From Baylisascaris procyonis (lineage: Eukaryota; Nematoda; Chromadorea; Rhabditida; Ascarididae): DNA of 64,000 bases. The notes under the pieces were generated by a model. The model saw only the letters and a program-made list of their open reading frames with translations, was not told the DNA's origin and ran no database searches. The stretch's first letter is position 1. Every line of letters begins with the position of its first letter. Made by a program: the position numbers and the translations under genes. Of this stretch, positions 29,189 through 43,474 are shown piece by piece. The stretch spans positions 186,001-250,000 of the forward strand of contig JAZARR010000146.1 of the NCBI GenBank assembly GCA_037389465.1. The letters run 5' to 3'.

Positions 29189-32100
29189 AGAAATTCATCT
29201 CCAAACGAAAAAGATCCTTCAATCGCTGATTACTTCTCTTAAAACGGCCACAATTTTTTTTTTTTAACTAGCGCATTTCGGCTAAACAAATATAAGCAAC
29301 TCTTTTTCGCCCATTCGTACTTCCCCATTTTGTGTTTGCTATATCTTAAAGCTGAACTTCAATTAAAAAAGAGCGCCCTATTAACTGAAGCCACTCTCAA
29401 AACACTTCAAGAACGATGATCTCGAAAAACGACCTCCAAGCTACGAAAACGATGGAGGGCAGCCGTTTCTTATCTTTCAAATCAAAGCATCTCAAATGTC
29501 TGCTCCCCAGCATTGACATCGTTATCACAGTGACACTGAACACTGAAACTAAGGAAACAAATTTTGTGCAAAAGTGAGGAATCTAACTAGTAAACTAATA
29601 GACAAACCCATCCAGGAATTGAGCGAAACGATGGCCAACAACAAAAGCATTCGCTCTTAAAGAAGCAACCAAGTGGAGAAGCAAAGAAAAAGAATAATGA
29701 AAATTGTCGTGTGAAGCGAAGAAACGCTCGCTTAGAACAGTCAACTCTGCCAAGTCAGCCCCTACAAGTGTCTATGGCAGAGATAAAAAGACCGGAACAC
29801 ATTCCGTGGTCAACTTGCAGCAAGAATTAGCAAATGAGCAAACTTAAACAAATGTTGCATGCTCAAACCTTGACCGTTAGAGAACATGTGACCTCGAACT
29901 GCGTTATATGCTCCTTCGAACACCTTATCGAAACGCCTATGACGTTCAACAAGGTAATTTCAACCTACGCTTCTATGGTGGCAGTCATTGTAAAGATAAG
30001 CAACTATCATAACTTTTGTACGGCATCTGGCAAAACCTAAAGAACATTAACGAATACATAGTTTTGATTCAGTGCTAACAAATCTCAGTCAACCTTAAGG
30101 ACCGCCTTGTTGAGGAGTTGAGAATCTACTCATGAAATTCATCGACGTATTTACAAAATGTTGTTCCGTTGATGTTTATCTGTTCTGAATTCGAAATGCA
30201 ATGATGAAATAAGTAACCACTCAAAACTACTAGATTATTACACATAAGTTAACCTTATGAGAGCTATCGGTAAGGCATTCTCTAATGACTAAATGCGAGT
30301 TGCCAATACACAAATTTGCGACGTCTAATATTTGTTTTTGAATGCATACAGAAGATGAGCAATAGAATCTTTCTACTTATCAAGGCGTTATAGGGTTAAT
30401 AATGCATAAACGGCTATCGAGAAAATGTGCGCAACGAAAGTCAATGATGCACTCGCTGCTGCAATGCTTACTAAAGGTTTGCTCAAAATTAAGTTCTATG
30501 TAAGCACTTCCATTTATATACTACGGCGCTCAAGATTAAAAAATGTTATCGGATGAGCTGAAACAATAAGCGCTTTTGCAATTCCGCTCACCAAATCTAC
30601 CATCCTGATGAACTGCCAATAACGGAACATACGCAATATGCGTCCACATTTCAATTGATTCGGCCGATCGTATCAACTTTTTGTAAAAGATTCGCTTTTC
30701 CATGATCCAATCGGAATAACACGAAGGCCTAAAGACCGCATGCGAAATATATTCAAGCCTCAGGCATTCAGGACTATGATTTCTTTTGAAGTTGATGAAA
30801 AAATTGAAATTTTATAAGAAAATCATCATATGGTGAAAATTAAATCCACAATATTTTATAGGCCTAGCTGGTTCCTGGGTCAAAACTACCAAAAGAACAG
30901 GAAGACACGCATGCACGCAGACATCGCATCAGCATAACGCGCTATGAAAATTCAAATCTATAAAAGGGCATAAAAAGGCTGCTGACCGCTAATCGTTTTA
31001 CTAGAGGCGTCGATGAGATCTGAACTACAACGAGGCCGCTAAATGGAAAGGATCTGGAGAGTGGCTGCACTTGGCCAGAAAAATTGAGACCTCGAGACAA
31101 AAGTCGCTGAAACTTGTGCAGAATTCCGATGAACCACATTTTTATTGTGGCATGTACTATGTGTAGCAGTTTAGGAAAAAACCTGAGTAAAACATGCACA
31201 GTCATAGGCAAATAAGTGAAGTTTGGATAAAAGGGCATCATTTTTGAGAGTTCCATCCAACCCATATCTGCCACCTTAAAATAATTCGACGGATGGTAGT
31301 ATATCACCTTAGTTTGATTTATACTTCACTACAGATCATAATGAAGCTTCTCATAACAAAACGAGAGCATGAAATACTTCAATGCTAGCCGAGCCTTTCA
31401 TATCGTTCTTGAAATTATTTGAATTTCAGTCGACGTTAAGAAATGCATGACGTCAATCATTGGTGTGCATTCGTCTGCTTGACAGAATGCTGTCTGCTTC
31501 ATGAAATTCAAATAAAAATTTAGTGATGCATTTGAACCTAATGAAAGGTGCAATAAAATAAGCGATTCAATCAGTGAGCACAAAAACATTCTCGATGAAA
31601 ACGATATACGATCAGGTTCATCTCATAAGAGAGCAAGTAATAACGCGCACAACATCGCTCTCCTCCTTTTCACAGCGCAGTTTACAAGACCCATCTATGG
31701 TGTTCCCTTGAACGCCAGAATGTCATTGAGGGGCATGTTGGTGAATTTGACCACATTGGACCTGTTGGTTAAAACATCACTACATGAAGCAAATTTACAT
31801 AAGCGTTTCAAGTAAACGAACTCCACAGAACAGCTATTTGCGATGGAATGCGAAATAGCTATTGAATTAGAATGATAGGTGAAATGAGCTTTTGAAGACA
31901 TTAGCAATTTTGTTAAGCGGCTGCAGCCAATGAAAAATAAATTCAGGAATCCATTCATTGAAAGGTCGATAAAGAAAAGCATTGCAATATTGCTGAAAGC
32001 GTTGAGTAGCGCTTAGCATATGATAGTGCACATTACAAACGGCAACATATAAATTGAAGTCTCAAACGATACATCATATCATAATGCTATGCACATTAAA

Positions 32101-32500
32101 ATTCGTGTCTCAATTGAATTTAAAAATAACTAAGCAACATGCAGTCGAGAAATGTGCATAAAAAACTAAGTAGCAACAGTTTTCGCTTCAACATCTGCAT
32201 TTAACGTCCCTCACTAGTTGCAAGCATTAAATTAGCCTTTTCGGGATCCTCGTCGAATAATTACATAGATTACGAGGCGATTTTCAAAGAAAGAGATGCA
32301 GTTGAATATATACTTAAGGTATCGATTTCGAGTTGCACATTGTGCACGTTGCATTGCGTTGACGTGAAAATATCAGTCGGTGTGCTATAGCTGCTCCACA
32401 AAAAAAGAAAGAAATGCCTAGATACGATTAATATCTTTTAAAGAGTTCGGTGCATGCTGCGATCGATTCCCCATATTCGAATGATGTTTATTAGAAGAGT

Positions 32501-32644
32501 GTTTTATCGCTACTGCAAAACCCACTTGCAAAGTTCAATAATTTTTTTCATGCGTATAGAGAAACTGATTTTGTTTTATCGCTACTGCAAAACCCACTTG
32601 CAAAGTTCAATAATTTTTTTCATGCGTATAGAGAAACTGATTTC
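32501..32644. repeat. 72-bp tandem duplication, two copies
   Basis: The copies at 32501-32572 and 32573-32644 differ only at their last base. 72 is a multiple of three, so a plus-strand open frame (32454-32732) runs through both and repeats YRYCKTHLQSSIIFFMRIEK. Near-identity means the duplication is recent or an assembly artefact. Confidence 0.95.
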
Positions 32645-33773
32645 TTTTTTCAGCGTCAGTATTGCATGTTATACCGCTGTTACGTTTAACAGGTTTGTAC
32701 ACTTAACGAGTAATTGGACACGCATACCTTAACGGATGCATCTTCTTTGAGAAATGCCTCTGAATCAATGGATTGTTCGGTCAGGATTTTGGAAAGGCTA
32801 ATTTAGTGCTTGCAACTGGAGAGCGACGTTAGCCCTACGCAGATGATGGAGCGAAAACTGTTGCTACTTAATTTTTTATGCACATTTCTCGACTGCATAT
32901 TGCTTAATTATTTTAAAATTCAACTGGGACATGAACTTTAATGTGCCTAGCATTATGATATCGTTTGGGACTTCATTTTATATGCTGTCATCTGTAATCC
33001 ACACTATCGCAGCCTTCAGCCACCAGTTGGTTGAGAACTGCTGAAGCACATTCTTTGGTCAACCCTTCAATGAATGGACTCCTGAATCTACAACTCTTTC
33101 ACACTGAAGACGCTCAACAAAATTAATTACGCTTTCAAAACCTCACTTTGGCGTCACTCCACTTCAGTAGCTATTCTACATTCATCGCAAAAAATGGCCA
33201 TAACAATGAATATTATCTAAACAATTTTGTTGAATACATAGCAGTGATTACCGCACAACAGGAAATAAACAACAATTGTTTACTGGTGAAGTGCTGTCAA
33301 GTTTGTGTCATTTTTCACTCAGTGACCACAATAAAAAACAGTGTTACGTACGTTCATGAACATAATGCACGCCATAATGCTGTAACTTCACAGCCTTTAC
33401 GAATGCTCATTAACACAATGCGACGATGATAGAGTAAGAGAGCATAAAAGAGTTGTGAAGCAGACTCAACGAATAGCGTTCATTTAGGAGACCTCTAAAA
33501 ACAGACACAACCGCCCGATGAGGGCGTTGAAACGCACATCGCAACAAGCAAACATTTACAAAGACGACGGCTACAGACGGAAATATTGCCGATATGTCCA
33601 GACGGCTAGTGCATTGAGAAGAGAGTGTGTATCGACGAGAGCGACTTGTTGCTAGAGAACTCGTAAAACTCCTACTCGAATTATGAATCGAGTTTGCAAA
33701 GGACTACGCGACAGCGTCCGTTCGCACCCCCTTATTTGCTCGCGTCGTAATTACAAAATAAGGAAGCTCGGGT

Positions 33774-33799
33774 GGCCTATCAATTTTCGTGAATAGGCC
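33774..33799. repeat. 7-bp GC-containing hairpin
   Basis: GGCCTAT (33774-33780) and ATAGGCC (33793-33799) flank a 12-nt loop. A further GGCC-containing inverted copy follows. It is small and could be chance. Confidence 0.5.
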
Positions 33800-36287
33800 T
33801 CGCAGTTTTTTGGCCTGAGGTATTCCGCTATTCCATATTCAGAAATTTAACCATCGTTAATAAGATACGGTTATAAAAGTTTCATGCTTTATATTTTCTC
33901 AAGGCTTTCAAATGATTGGCAGTCATACAATGAAACTTGAACATACAGTTCATTAAAAAATATTACTTTAATGAATACTACAAAGGCATTAGGGGGGAAG
34001 AGAAATAGCTGATGCTAAGTATCTCTTCTCGCCATAACTCGGCTACGCATGGGTGTAAACATGGCTGAGTCAAGTCCTACCCTTTAGATTGAGCACTTTT
34101 CCTCTTCCGCTCGCTAAAAATGTCGTCAGTGAATGGGTATTTGAAATATCAACGAACACATACTGAATAGCTGCTTCACACAGGAAATCCCTTGACTAGA
34201 TCGCTCGATTACCCGCGGATTTGAGTCACATCTCACTTCGTCAATTACAATGCGCTAAAGGAGGCGTTCCCAAAGGATACACTACGCATATACAAGCACT
34301 TAAAAACAATCCTGGTAGGTCACCTGCTGATGTTGCAACAAGCACAACGTATTTGTTTCATTTGCGACACTGTCAACATACACGTCATGTGTACCTTACT
34401 GGTGGCATAAAATATGCGAAGCCTTAAAAACCGGGCCTTTTTCACGTTTCCGTACTTGTTTTAAACTACACAATACCAAGCTTTGTCAGAAATCTGCAAG
34501 CAAGCAGTAATTAACCCAACTAGATAGTACCTGAGCATAATTAAAGCAAACAGACAAACGGCACTGTTGGATGATGCATAAATATTAAAAGATAATTGTT
34601 GCAGAGATGAATCTAATGAAATATAAACTTCTAAAAGTGCACTAACGATTGAGTTTAATCGAAGGAAATAGCAGAAATGAAGAACATGTTATTGCTCACT
34701 CTCATGTCGCCTTTTTTGAAATGCGTTGACCCAATAGCCATACAGATGGTGTCTGTTTCAGTAGCAGTACATTGCTTTTCGAAAAAAAGCAAACTTCATC
34801 ATCTTGCCTTCTTTGTTTACTTTAATGTGGCGTTTCCCTTCGAGCAGCAAACCACTCTCATCTTACGAGCGCCAAACATCGATGCATCATTTCTGCTAAT
34901 ATTACAAAACAATTTGAAGAAGCTGTCTACTTAATGGACAGCAAGTGCCAGTCAAAGCAAATATGCTAGAATCAATTTTAGCTATTGTCTTGTTTTTAAA
35001 TGACTCAATTAGCGGCATTTTACTACTACGAGGAGAAAGTATAAACGAAAGGTGCAAGGACTTCCCTCTTCTTCATTCTTCCTTGCTGCTTATTCATTAC
35101 TAATCATGAAATTTCTGACCCTCAACCATCCATCACTTGCGAGTTGAATCAACCGTTGGACGAAAAACAGTGGTCGAACAGGCTCCATAAGTCAACTTTT
35201 TCTGCAGAATGCTTTTTAATGGTCGGGTAAAGGAACTCAGTTGAGCAAACGCCCTCAAAATATTACGCTGCATATGAAAAGCTCACGAACATAGACAGCA
35301 AACAACTCCATATTCATTAGTTGTAATCTTATACGGGGATTTCTACTTGGGGAAAAAGAAATAGTGCATCTCGAGTGGAGGTGTAGAGATGCAATTGAAC
35401 GTTGTATTCAGTGATGAACAAAGGCAGAAAAGAATAAAGAATGGAAGAGAGTAGCGCGCGATGAGTGAGTGGCACACGCGATAAAAAAAATGATCGTGCT
35501 TAGTGAGCGCTGACGACATGAATGCATTTAATGTTGGTATTCGGGGTCGAAAACTTGGAGGTCTAAGATGAGAGTCCCCAACAAAATTTTTCCGGGAAAT
35601 AGCACTACATGCATTATGAGAAAGCCAGAACAAGAAGGTTTGGAAGTCGAAAGTGTTGCAAAGAAATATGCACGAATTTAACGACCGCTTCTGAAAATAT
35701 CCTTTATGTATACATCAAATCATCACCTGATTTTAACTATTTAATAACAACATCTGCTTAATAATAGGGAAGCGGTGGCTATACTTCCACAATGCGTTGA
35801 GGTCGCGCAACGAAACAACCATAAATTGGGCACGATCAATGGGTTCTTTACGAGAGAAGATTCTAGAGACAGAGTTTAAAAGAGGGGAGAACGAGGCAAG
35901 CGGAGATGCATCAAATACGTTAACGAACCTTCCTTCTGGAACGTTACCGCCATAGAATGGATGTTTTTTATTTAAAACTGGCAAACCAAGATAAGTAAAC
36001 GACTGTGATCCAAGCTACTGGATAGCTGATTCAATCACGGTTATTTGAAAGCTCACTCAGGTAGATTAGCAACCTAAGGTTAGCAATAGAGGTATCTATT
36101 TGCGCTTTAACAGACAGTTCCTACTTCAAATGCAGGAGTCTATAAAAACGACGGACGGAGTGACAACAACATATAAATTTAAGCAGTACGTACTCTAATA
36201 GGAAATAGTTTTATCCAACAGCGCAGCTGTTGTTCATGGCATTCGACCGAGCGCTATCTGCTCGAACAGCAGTGTCTGCTCGAACAA

Positions 36288-36468
36288 GTACGTGCACATG
36301 CACGCACGGACGTACAAAAACACATATGCGCATAAATGCGCGCACAAAGACGTATGCGTACACACATACAAGCAAATAAACATACACAAGGGAACACACA
36401 CAAACACGTATTAACGAACGCGCATGTACATACGCACAAACGAAAGACACAGACGCACATACACATCG
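36288..36468. repeat. degenerate alternating purine-pyrimidine (CA/CG/TA) tract
   Basis: About 180 bp made of ACGCAC, ACACAT, ATGCGC and GTACGT-like steps. It is Z-DNA-prone. The cysteine/valine-rich minus-strand open frame over it is a by-product. Just upstream, TCTGCTCGAACA occurs twice with an 18-bp period (36257 and 36275). Confidence 0.85.
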
Positions 36469-38869
36469 TTTGAGCATAATGTGATTGAGGCTGAGGGTAA
36501 TATCCCAACGAGGCGCAATTATAGTTTTATATCAAAATAAAGAGATCAGCTCCTTAGACTTCTCATCAAACACTTTTATATATGCTTTTTGAAATAGCAG
36601 CAGTTCTTATCAAATGCGCGTAAATGTTGATCTCGGAAGCGAAACACACACACTCGATATAAGTAAGTTTTTCAGCATTCATTACTGCTACAAATCTATG
36701 AGATTATGTTGCAAACGTATATATCAACAACCGATTTCAAACTTTCAAAACGTATAAACTATAATAAATCGAGAGAACTTTCAAGAAAACGAGTCAAAAT
36801 GAATCATGAAAGAACCTACCGTGCACTAAGCTCTCTTATCAGTGACTGCCTTATCTTTTATGAAATTCTCAACGATCTTATCGCCGGACCGCTTACACAC
36901 TTTCATGAAGTTAAATAAATCGACTGAAGTGTATCTTCGAAATAAAATGCCTCTTGTCATTGCAAAAAGCGTTTCGAAAGCAGTTGTTTTCACTGAAAGT
37001 GCAGTTGTTTTCTCAAAGCTTCTATGTTCAATCCGCCTCCGATCTACTATTTACTTTGTTCTATCACTTCGTATCCTTGAAATTCGAATTCAATTTCATT
37101 ACTATTAAATGTTCTATCCTTTGCTAATCTAAAGTTACAAGTGACAATTACTGTCGCTGTCATCACTTACAGTGACCTACAACATATGAGCAACAGATAG
37201 ATCAGGAGGCCAAGCATCTTAGCAACCATTTCCATATCGCTATCCACAAATGATGGATATTATAATTAGTTTAACCTATCGCATGAACCTACATAAAAGG
37301 GAAGAAATGAGAAGATGATCAGTACAAGATGCACGCAATTTTTTTCCAAGTGGTGACTCATTGTTTATGATGGGATAGGAAGTTAGCGTATGGTAACTTC
37401 TTATACTATCATTACACTTCTCAAATTTCGTCATTCTGGCTTCATCTTTTCGTACACTGAAATTACGAGTCTTGTGGATAGACATTAAGACATCGTAATA
37501 ATCATCGTTACAAACGCAAATCTGCAAAAGCGCATAACGTTTCATTGGCACACCGCTATCGTAAATACGTTCAATTAATCGCTCTGTATTATTGAAAAAG
37601 GATCCTTGAACAGGTGAATCTAACGACTAAACCATCTGTATTCCTTTTTTACTGCAATTTTTTAAAACCAGATTGGGGCAACCAGCATCACGAACACCTC
37701 TCTTCATAAGATTTACAAAAAGTACGTCTCATTTTTATAAATTTTTTTATGCAAATGAGTAAAAACCAGTTGCTCAAACTCGTTACTTCTTTCGTTAGAG
37801 CAGAGACATTTTCAGAAAAAAAAACGAACTGATCGTTGCATCACCCATAAAATATTGTTAAGCTCGCTAAAATCCATGAAGAAAAAGCCAATTTTGCTGT
37901 TGCATTTCCATTTGCAGTAGTCAGAATCAGGTGAAACCACCGCTTAAGCTAAAAATGACGACGTATTCCTGACTTAGGTATGAAAGATGAAATGAAAAAT
38001 ACAGCCAGTAATACCGAATAAATTCTACTCATCACGAGTGTTAGGATTAATAAACAAATGTACTACAGTAACATATTTGCTACTATTCAATAAATGCCAT
38101 GTACCACGTAGTAAAGAAATTTATTACAGCTGCTTTCTTTGATCGCCGGGCACGTACTACGCTCCTTTCTACTAATACATCTTGCCATTCAAAAAGTGCG
38201 AATCGGCTTATGGTGATTGGTTTTGCGTCGCCTTTCCGAAGTGGAAAAAGCGCCGTCCTAAGTACCCAACGATTTCAACACAACAAAACTTGAAAGGCTT
38301 TTCGTTCGAACGATAATTAACACAAACGGTAGAAATACGGCCGAAGATGACAACGAAAGAATTTGCTGAAGACGATGATATTCGCGCTCTTAACTGACCT
38401 TTTTTTCTGTTGGGATTTTTTTCACGAGGCAAATTTTTGTGCGTCAGCAGAAAGTGAAAAACATTTGAGAAATGTTATTCATGCAAGTAGCGAAAAATTA
38501 TTATGGCTCCATTAGAGAATAGATACGCTTGCAATGAGTGGAGAGTGGCACGTAAGAGCATACTAAATAGGTGGATATTGGCGTTACCCAATGCACATCA
38601 TAGAGACTGGCACGAACTATGCTTCTCGGAAATAGCTAATAGTTTTTTGTAGTGGACGAACTAGCTAATACTTTGTAGACGGAAGTAATAGGAAGTAAAA
38701 CTAGTGGACGTTGCAAACGCAAATTTTTGCAACTATATGCACCGAAAGTTTATGACGTTGAATGCGCATAATGCAGTGTTTCGATTCGCGAAAGTGCATT
38801 GTTGCAGGGGGCTGAACAGGTGAGCGTATGCGCTCGCTTTCGTTTGAATGACGCATTCATTGAGCGCGA

Positions 38870-39050
38870 AAATGGTGGTGCGGAAGAAACAGTGACTGAA
38901 TGGCGGTGCGGAAGAAACAGTGACTGAATGGCGGTGCGGAAGAAACAGTGACTAAATGGCGGTGCGGAAGAAACAGTGACTGAATGGCGATGCGGAAGAA
39001 ACGGTGACTGAATGGCGGTGCTGTGAGTGAATGGAAGCGCGGAAGAAATG
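38870..39050. repeat. 28-bp minisatellite, about five good copies plus decayed ones
   Basis: Units start at 38880, 38908, 38936, 38964 and 38992 with GCGGAAGAAACAGTGACT-type cores, then degenerate to about 39050. Because 28 is not a multiple of three, three units equal one 28-residue protein period. This creates the phenylalanine/serine/histidine-rich minus-strand open frames here, which are not genes. Confidence 0.95.
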
Positions 39051-39228
39051 ATGATGGCAATGATCAAATAAAATCTCCGTGATGTCAATGAGCGCGTAAA
39101 ATACGTCTTTAAAAATATGCTAATGGCCGACAGCATGATACACCCTCAAACAATTCATCTAATGAAGTGCTAGGTAATCATTGCCCGATGAACTAATCGA
39201 TCACTCGTCGATTCAAACTTGTTTATTC

Positions 39229-39251
39229 TTTTTTTTTTTTTTTTTTTTTTT
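39229..39251. repeat. poly(T) run, 23 nt
   Basis: An uninterrupted T run. Read on the minus strand it is a poly(A) tail-like tract, but the sequence before it shows no processed gene copy. Confidence 0.95.
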
Positions 39252-41680
39252 GCAAACAGAAAACTTTTCAGTGGCACTGAAGAGAGATAAAAACTTGTTG
39301 GCAAACAACGTTCCCAGTAAAGCTGGCGAATGACTGAGCTGTGTCTGTGCTTCTATGCTCATCTGCCTCCCCAACAGCTTCAGGTCCGGAATGCGGAACT
39401 CGGAGGTAAAAATTTGACGTATACCTTTCATACAAAATTCCACACTAATCCATAAACTCGAAAATAGCTGCAGACAAGTGAAGGGCCTAAAAATTATGCT
39501 ATTTTTTGAAACCAACTGAGCTGCGTTCTTCACATGTGGGATTGGATCACATGAGCGATCACATAAAGTACGAATTGATTATTGGGTATGCTTTGTCGTC
39601 TATGAGCAATTTATGAAACCGGGTGGTCTGGTAAGCGTAATTACAAAAGCGCAAATAATCTCACTTCCTTTGGCACTCCTCACCACTTGTCTGCCATATG
39701 TGCAAAACGCAGCCAGACTGGTTGTAGAATGCACGCAAATTTCCCATAGCATACTTCGAAGTAGAATGGCTGAACTTGGCAGTTCGTATAAAGGGGTTCA
39801 TCTTGTATTGTATTTTACACTCACTTTGACCAGAAGTGAAATTGCAAATGAGATAAAAGGATAGACATACACGAACAAATACGGCATTGTCGTATGCCCA
39901 AAACATAAAAAATAATAAAAGAGAAAGAAGAGTGAAAAATGACAACATGAACTAAATATAACGGCTGCGTTATTATGAAGTTAATAAAGTAGCTCTAACA
40001 TGGAAAGAATAAAGTATGAATATTGGTGATTGCGAAGCAGTCAACTGTTTAAATAACTACATGTCAGGGAGTGGCATTACTGACGTCAATTCGTTCTATT
40101 TCCCGTTCAATAATTAGTATGAACTGAGACAATAATTTTGCGATGGGCGAGCAAACCCAATCAACTGTTCCCAGTGAACAGTGTGGAATTGCGGAATGTG
40201 AAATGCCATCTGGATTACCCCTCTACAATTACAAATTATCACCGCTTAGATGCTATTGTTGCTGACACTGAGGTCAGCATGTCGCAGCACTGGCAAGAGA
40301 AAAATTAGTGTGACGTGCAAATATCGATAGTTGAAGAGTTTCTCAATTCCTCAGCTCCTTCCCCTGCCCCTCCACCTTCATCCACGGAACTTCCCGACAA
40401 ATCACTCGCCGGTGGGACATCGCTCCCCTATTCGCTCTTTGACCGAAAAACGTCTCCCCTGCATTAACGTAATCCATAAGTATTAGTCGAACAAAGAAAC
40501 GTGTTGTTTGCTCTGCATGCCCGACTCATGTAGAAGGCAATCGAAACAACATCAATGACGAGGGGAACGCGCATGAAATTCTTCCATTAAACGCCTTTTG
40601 CTCTAGGAAAAAAAAAAGACTTTCAACAGCTTTTCTGTTCCTCCGCTGGCATATTCTATTCTCAGTATTCACTATACTTATTCATACGATATTTAGCGAA
40701 TGGGTAATCCAGCGTAATTTGGGTCGTAGTTGCCGAAATCACCCACCCCCATTCCGTGACCATTTTGGGACTCTAAGAATATTTCCTGCAAAAATGTATC
40801 CTATAGAAATTCATTGCAATAATGTTGTGAGGGACCAAATTTTTCGGATCCTACTGCAGGCTTTTCTTAGAATTGCTCACATAGCGATCAGATTTCACCA
40901 CCAGCGGTTGCTAAGTGTGGCTACGTCGAGAATATTGCATTGAAAAGTTGAAAATTCTTTATGCCATAGCACAGCAGAGATATACGCCTTCTGCATTTTT
41001 TGCTCTCGATTATTTTCCCGGACTTCCTGGAGGAATTGTTAAGTACATCAAACTACTCGATGAAAAACACGCATTACGAACCTCCCAACATTTATATTAC
41101 GAAATTTCACTGACACATCGTCGGCCATTGCACAATGCTATTGCGCTTTGAAATAACAATTTGAGCATGAACATCAAATGCAATCATCGCAAAAAAAGCG
41201 ACTCTAATATGTCAACGAATATTGCGCTACAATTTAGGGCCATTACGCATTTAAAGGTTTTCTTGCAATAAGTATATGAAGAACGATCTAAACAAAAAAA
41301 TTCATAACTCATTGCTAATTCATAACTCTTCCTGCTTGCTTGGTTTCGTCTCCCCATGTGTAAATAGGTAACAAAAACTATTGAAAGTAGCACAATTATT
41401 TGTTACCGTTGTTCTGTTTAGAGCTGAGAATGCAATTATATTCCCATTTTACTAATACTCTCTTGTTATAAATTTAAAAAAAAAACGTTTTATAATCGTT
41501 TTCATACTTAGGGACGTTGCCAGAAGCTATCAGTGACCTTTTTCGGGCTCAAAGATCCCATGGATGATGTTCTCGAAAACCCGAAAATATCTGCCCTGAG
41601 AATGCCCTTGACCTGTTGATTCTGCATAGCCCTTTAACACCACCCTTTTAAATTCTCAGGATTTCGCCAAATTTTGTAGG

Positions 41681-41700
41681 AGTACACTTTCAGGTGTACT
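41681..41700. repeat. 7-bp hairpin
   Basis: AGTACAC and GTGTACT flank the loop TTTCAG. It is isolated and nothing ties it to a gene. Confidence 0.5.
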
Positions 41701-42979
41701 GTTTTCAGAAACGGAACAGCCGAGAATCTTAACATCAACCCCTCCCCCACTTATATTTTTTGGGAACCTTTTTTCATTTGCAGGCATGAAAGCCCACAGT
41801 GGTGAAATCAACTGGTGATCTAACTACTTGAAAGAGGGGCAAATCGCTTGTAAAGTAATGCTGAAAATGTAAAAACTAAGAAAGCAAATTAGATTCTCAT
41901 GTCTTTTCATCATACAACAAGATCATAACACTGAAAAACAAGCAGGTGGTGCGAATATAATAAATGGTGAGTTCCCTTTATGCGACTTTCTCTCAGAAGT
42001 TGTTCTCTAAGAGATCAAACGCGAGCATCAACAGCGACCTGTTTAATCGATAGATAAACGTCAACAACCAACAATCAACAAAACAAGTCGGTCGTTGCAA
42101 ATGACAAGCCACGTTCGAAAAAAACTTTGTACTAATCGCTTCCAATTAATGATGAGGATGAATGCACTAAACATTAATGGCACAAATTGCGCGGAAAACA
42201 AAACGCATTCAACCGACGTATCTATTTGAAAAGGACAACCATTATAAGGCTTTAATGACTGGAAACCGGAAATAGGTAATACTAAAGAGTGAAACAAAAA
42301 TGCCAATAATGCGAGAAAAACTATGACGAATTGCTGATAATGGACACGCCAAAACGAGATCGATACTCATATTTCAATCGTGAGAGGGATCAAAGAATAA
42401 GAATGAAAAGATTACGCTCTCGTTGCCTAAAGTTTCATAATATTAGAAGAACGTTTTCGTATCATTCAATAGCGAAATCGAAATAACGAGAATTTTGGAA
42501 GTGAATTTTTCAATCGTTTCAGAAAAATTTTCAGATGTTCGAAAAAAAGATGGAAGAAATTTTATGAAAGAGTAATTACAAGTTTCTGTGATTTTAACAG
42601 CTTTTATGAAATTTTAGTTTTGCCAAATTTGTCAATAAAAAAAGACTTTTATGATAAAAACAAAAGCAAAGCCAAATCTAATCGAGGAAAAAGTGACTCA
42701 AAGATCTATCCGGTTTATTAAAAGACTTAAAGCAATTTGTCCCTTATTGACCATGTCAGCTGACGTGGTGCTCATATAAAGAGTGAAAAATGAAGCCCTA
42801 TTGCATCATAGAGTACAATAAAAACAAATAGTTAATCAAACGACGTGAAAAGAAAACCATTGCAAAGTCGATATTGCTGAGACTTTCAAACAACAATCAT
42901 TCATGTTTAACTTAATGTTGTTTCGAGGACGATCATGGGTCCACCAATTCTGTGGAGTTATATATGAGACGACATAGCA

Positions 42980-42989
42980 CCCCCCCCCC
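42980..42989 (+). repeat. C10 homopolymer
   Basis: C10 followed by TTCCC. Confidence 0.95.
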
Positions 42990-43474
42990 TTCCCACTCGA
43001 AGCAACACTACCACTGAACTTACTAGGGTCCTGCTATTCATAATATTCCCTTGTTACTTGCAGCATTTGCCAATAAGGCATGAATATTCACTCATTAACG
43101 CAGTTTACTCTTGCACTGCTAGTGCCTCCTTTTCCTCATAGTGCTGACTAGAATAGTCACGTAGAATAACTTTAAGAACGTCCAACTGTTGCGAGTACAA
43201 CCCATGCCAGTAATTTGTAGTTGTAGTAATAGATGAGATTTAATCATAGCCTTCGTGATTCGAAGGAGACAAAAATGAATCCAGGTGCATGCTGAAAGGC
43301 AGTAAAGGAGCTAGAGATAACGTGCAAATAAACAGTGTTTCGAAGAGATCGTTTTCGAGTCGAAAGTTGTCGAGTAGCACAACATACGATAACTCCATCG
43401 TCACAATTCAAGGATAGCTATATGTCAATCTTGCTCCTTTCGGAGGAGATTTCTCTGGGAATAGTCTCTCAACA

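Larger units (their letters stand above)
26113..38869. other. no gene recognised
   Basis: Contains the 72-bp tandem duplication (32501-32644), a 7-bp hairpin GGCCTAT/ATAGGCC (33774-33799) and a Z-DNA-prone tract (36288-36468). Several short plus-strand open frames cluster at 27.3-29.2 kb but none could be assigned. Confidence 0.55.

Noticed and set aside
36211..36508. Cysteine/valine-rich minus-strand open frames
   Set aside because: Produced by the alternating CA/CG/TA tract in two frames at once, so not coding.
38750..39136. 128-residue repetitive minus-strand open frame
   Set aside because: Explained by the 28-bp minisatellite cycling through frames.
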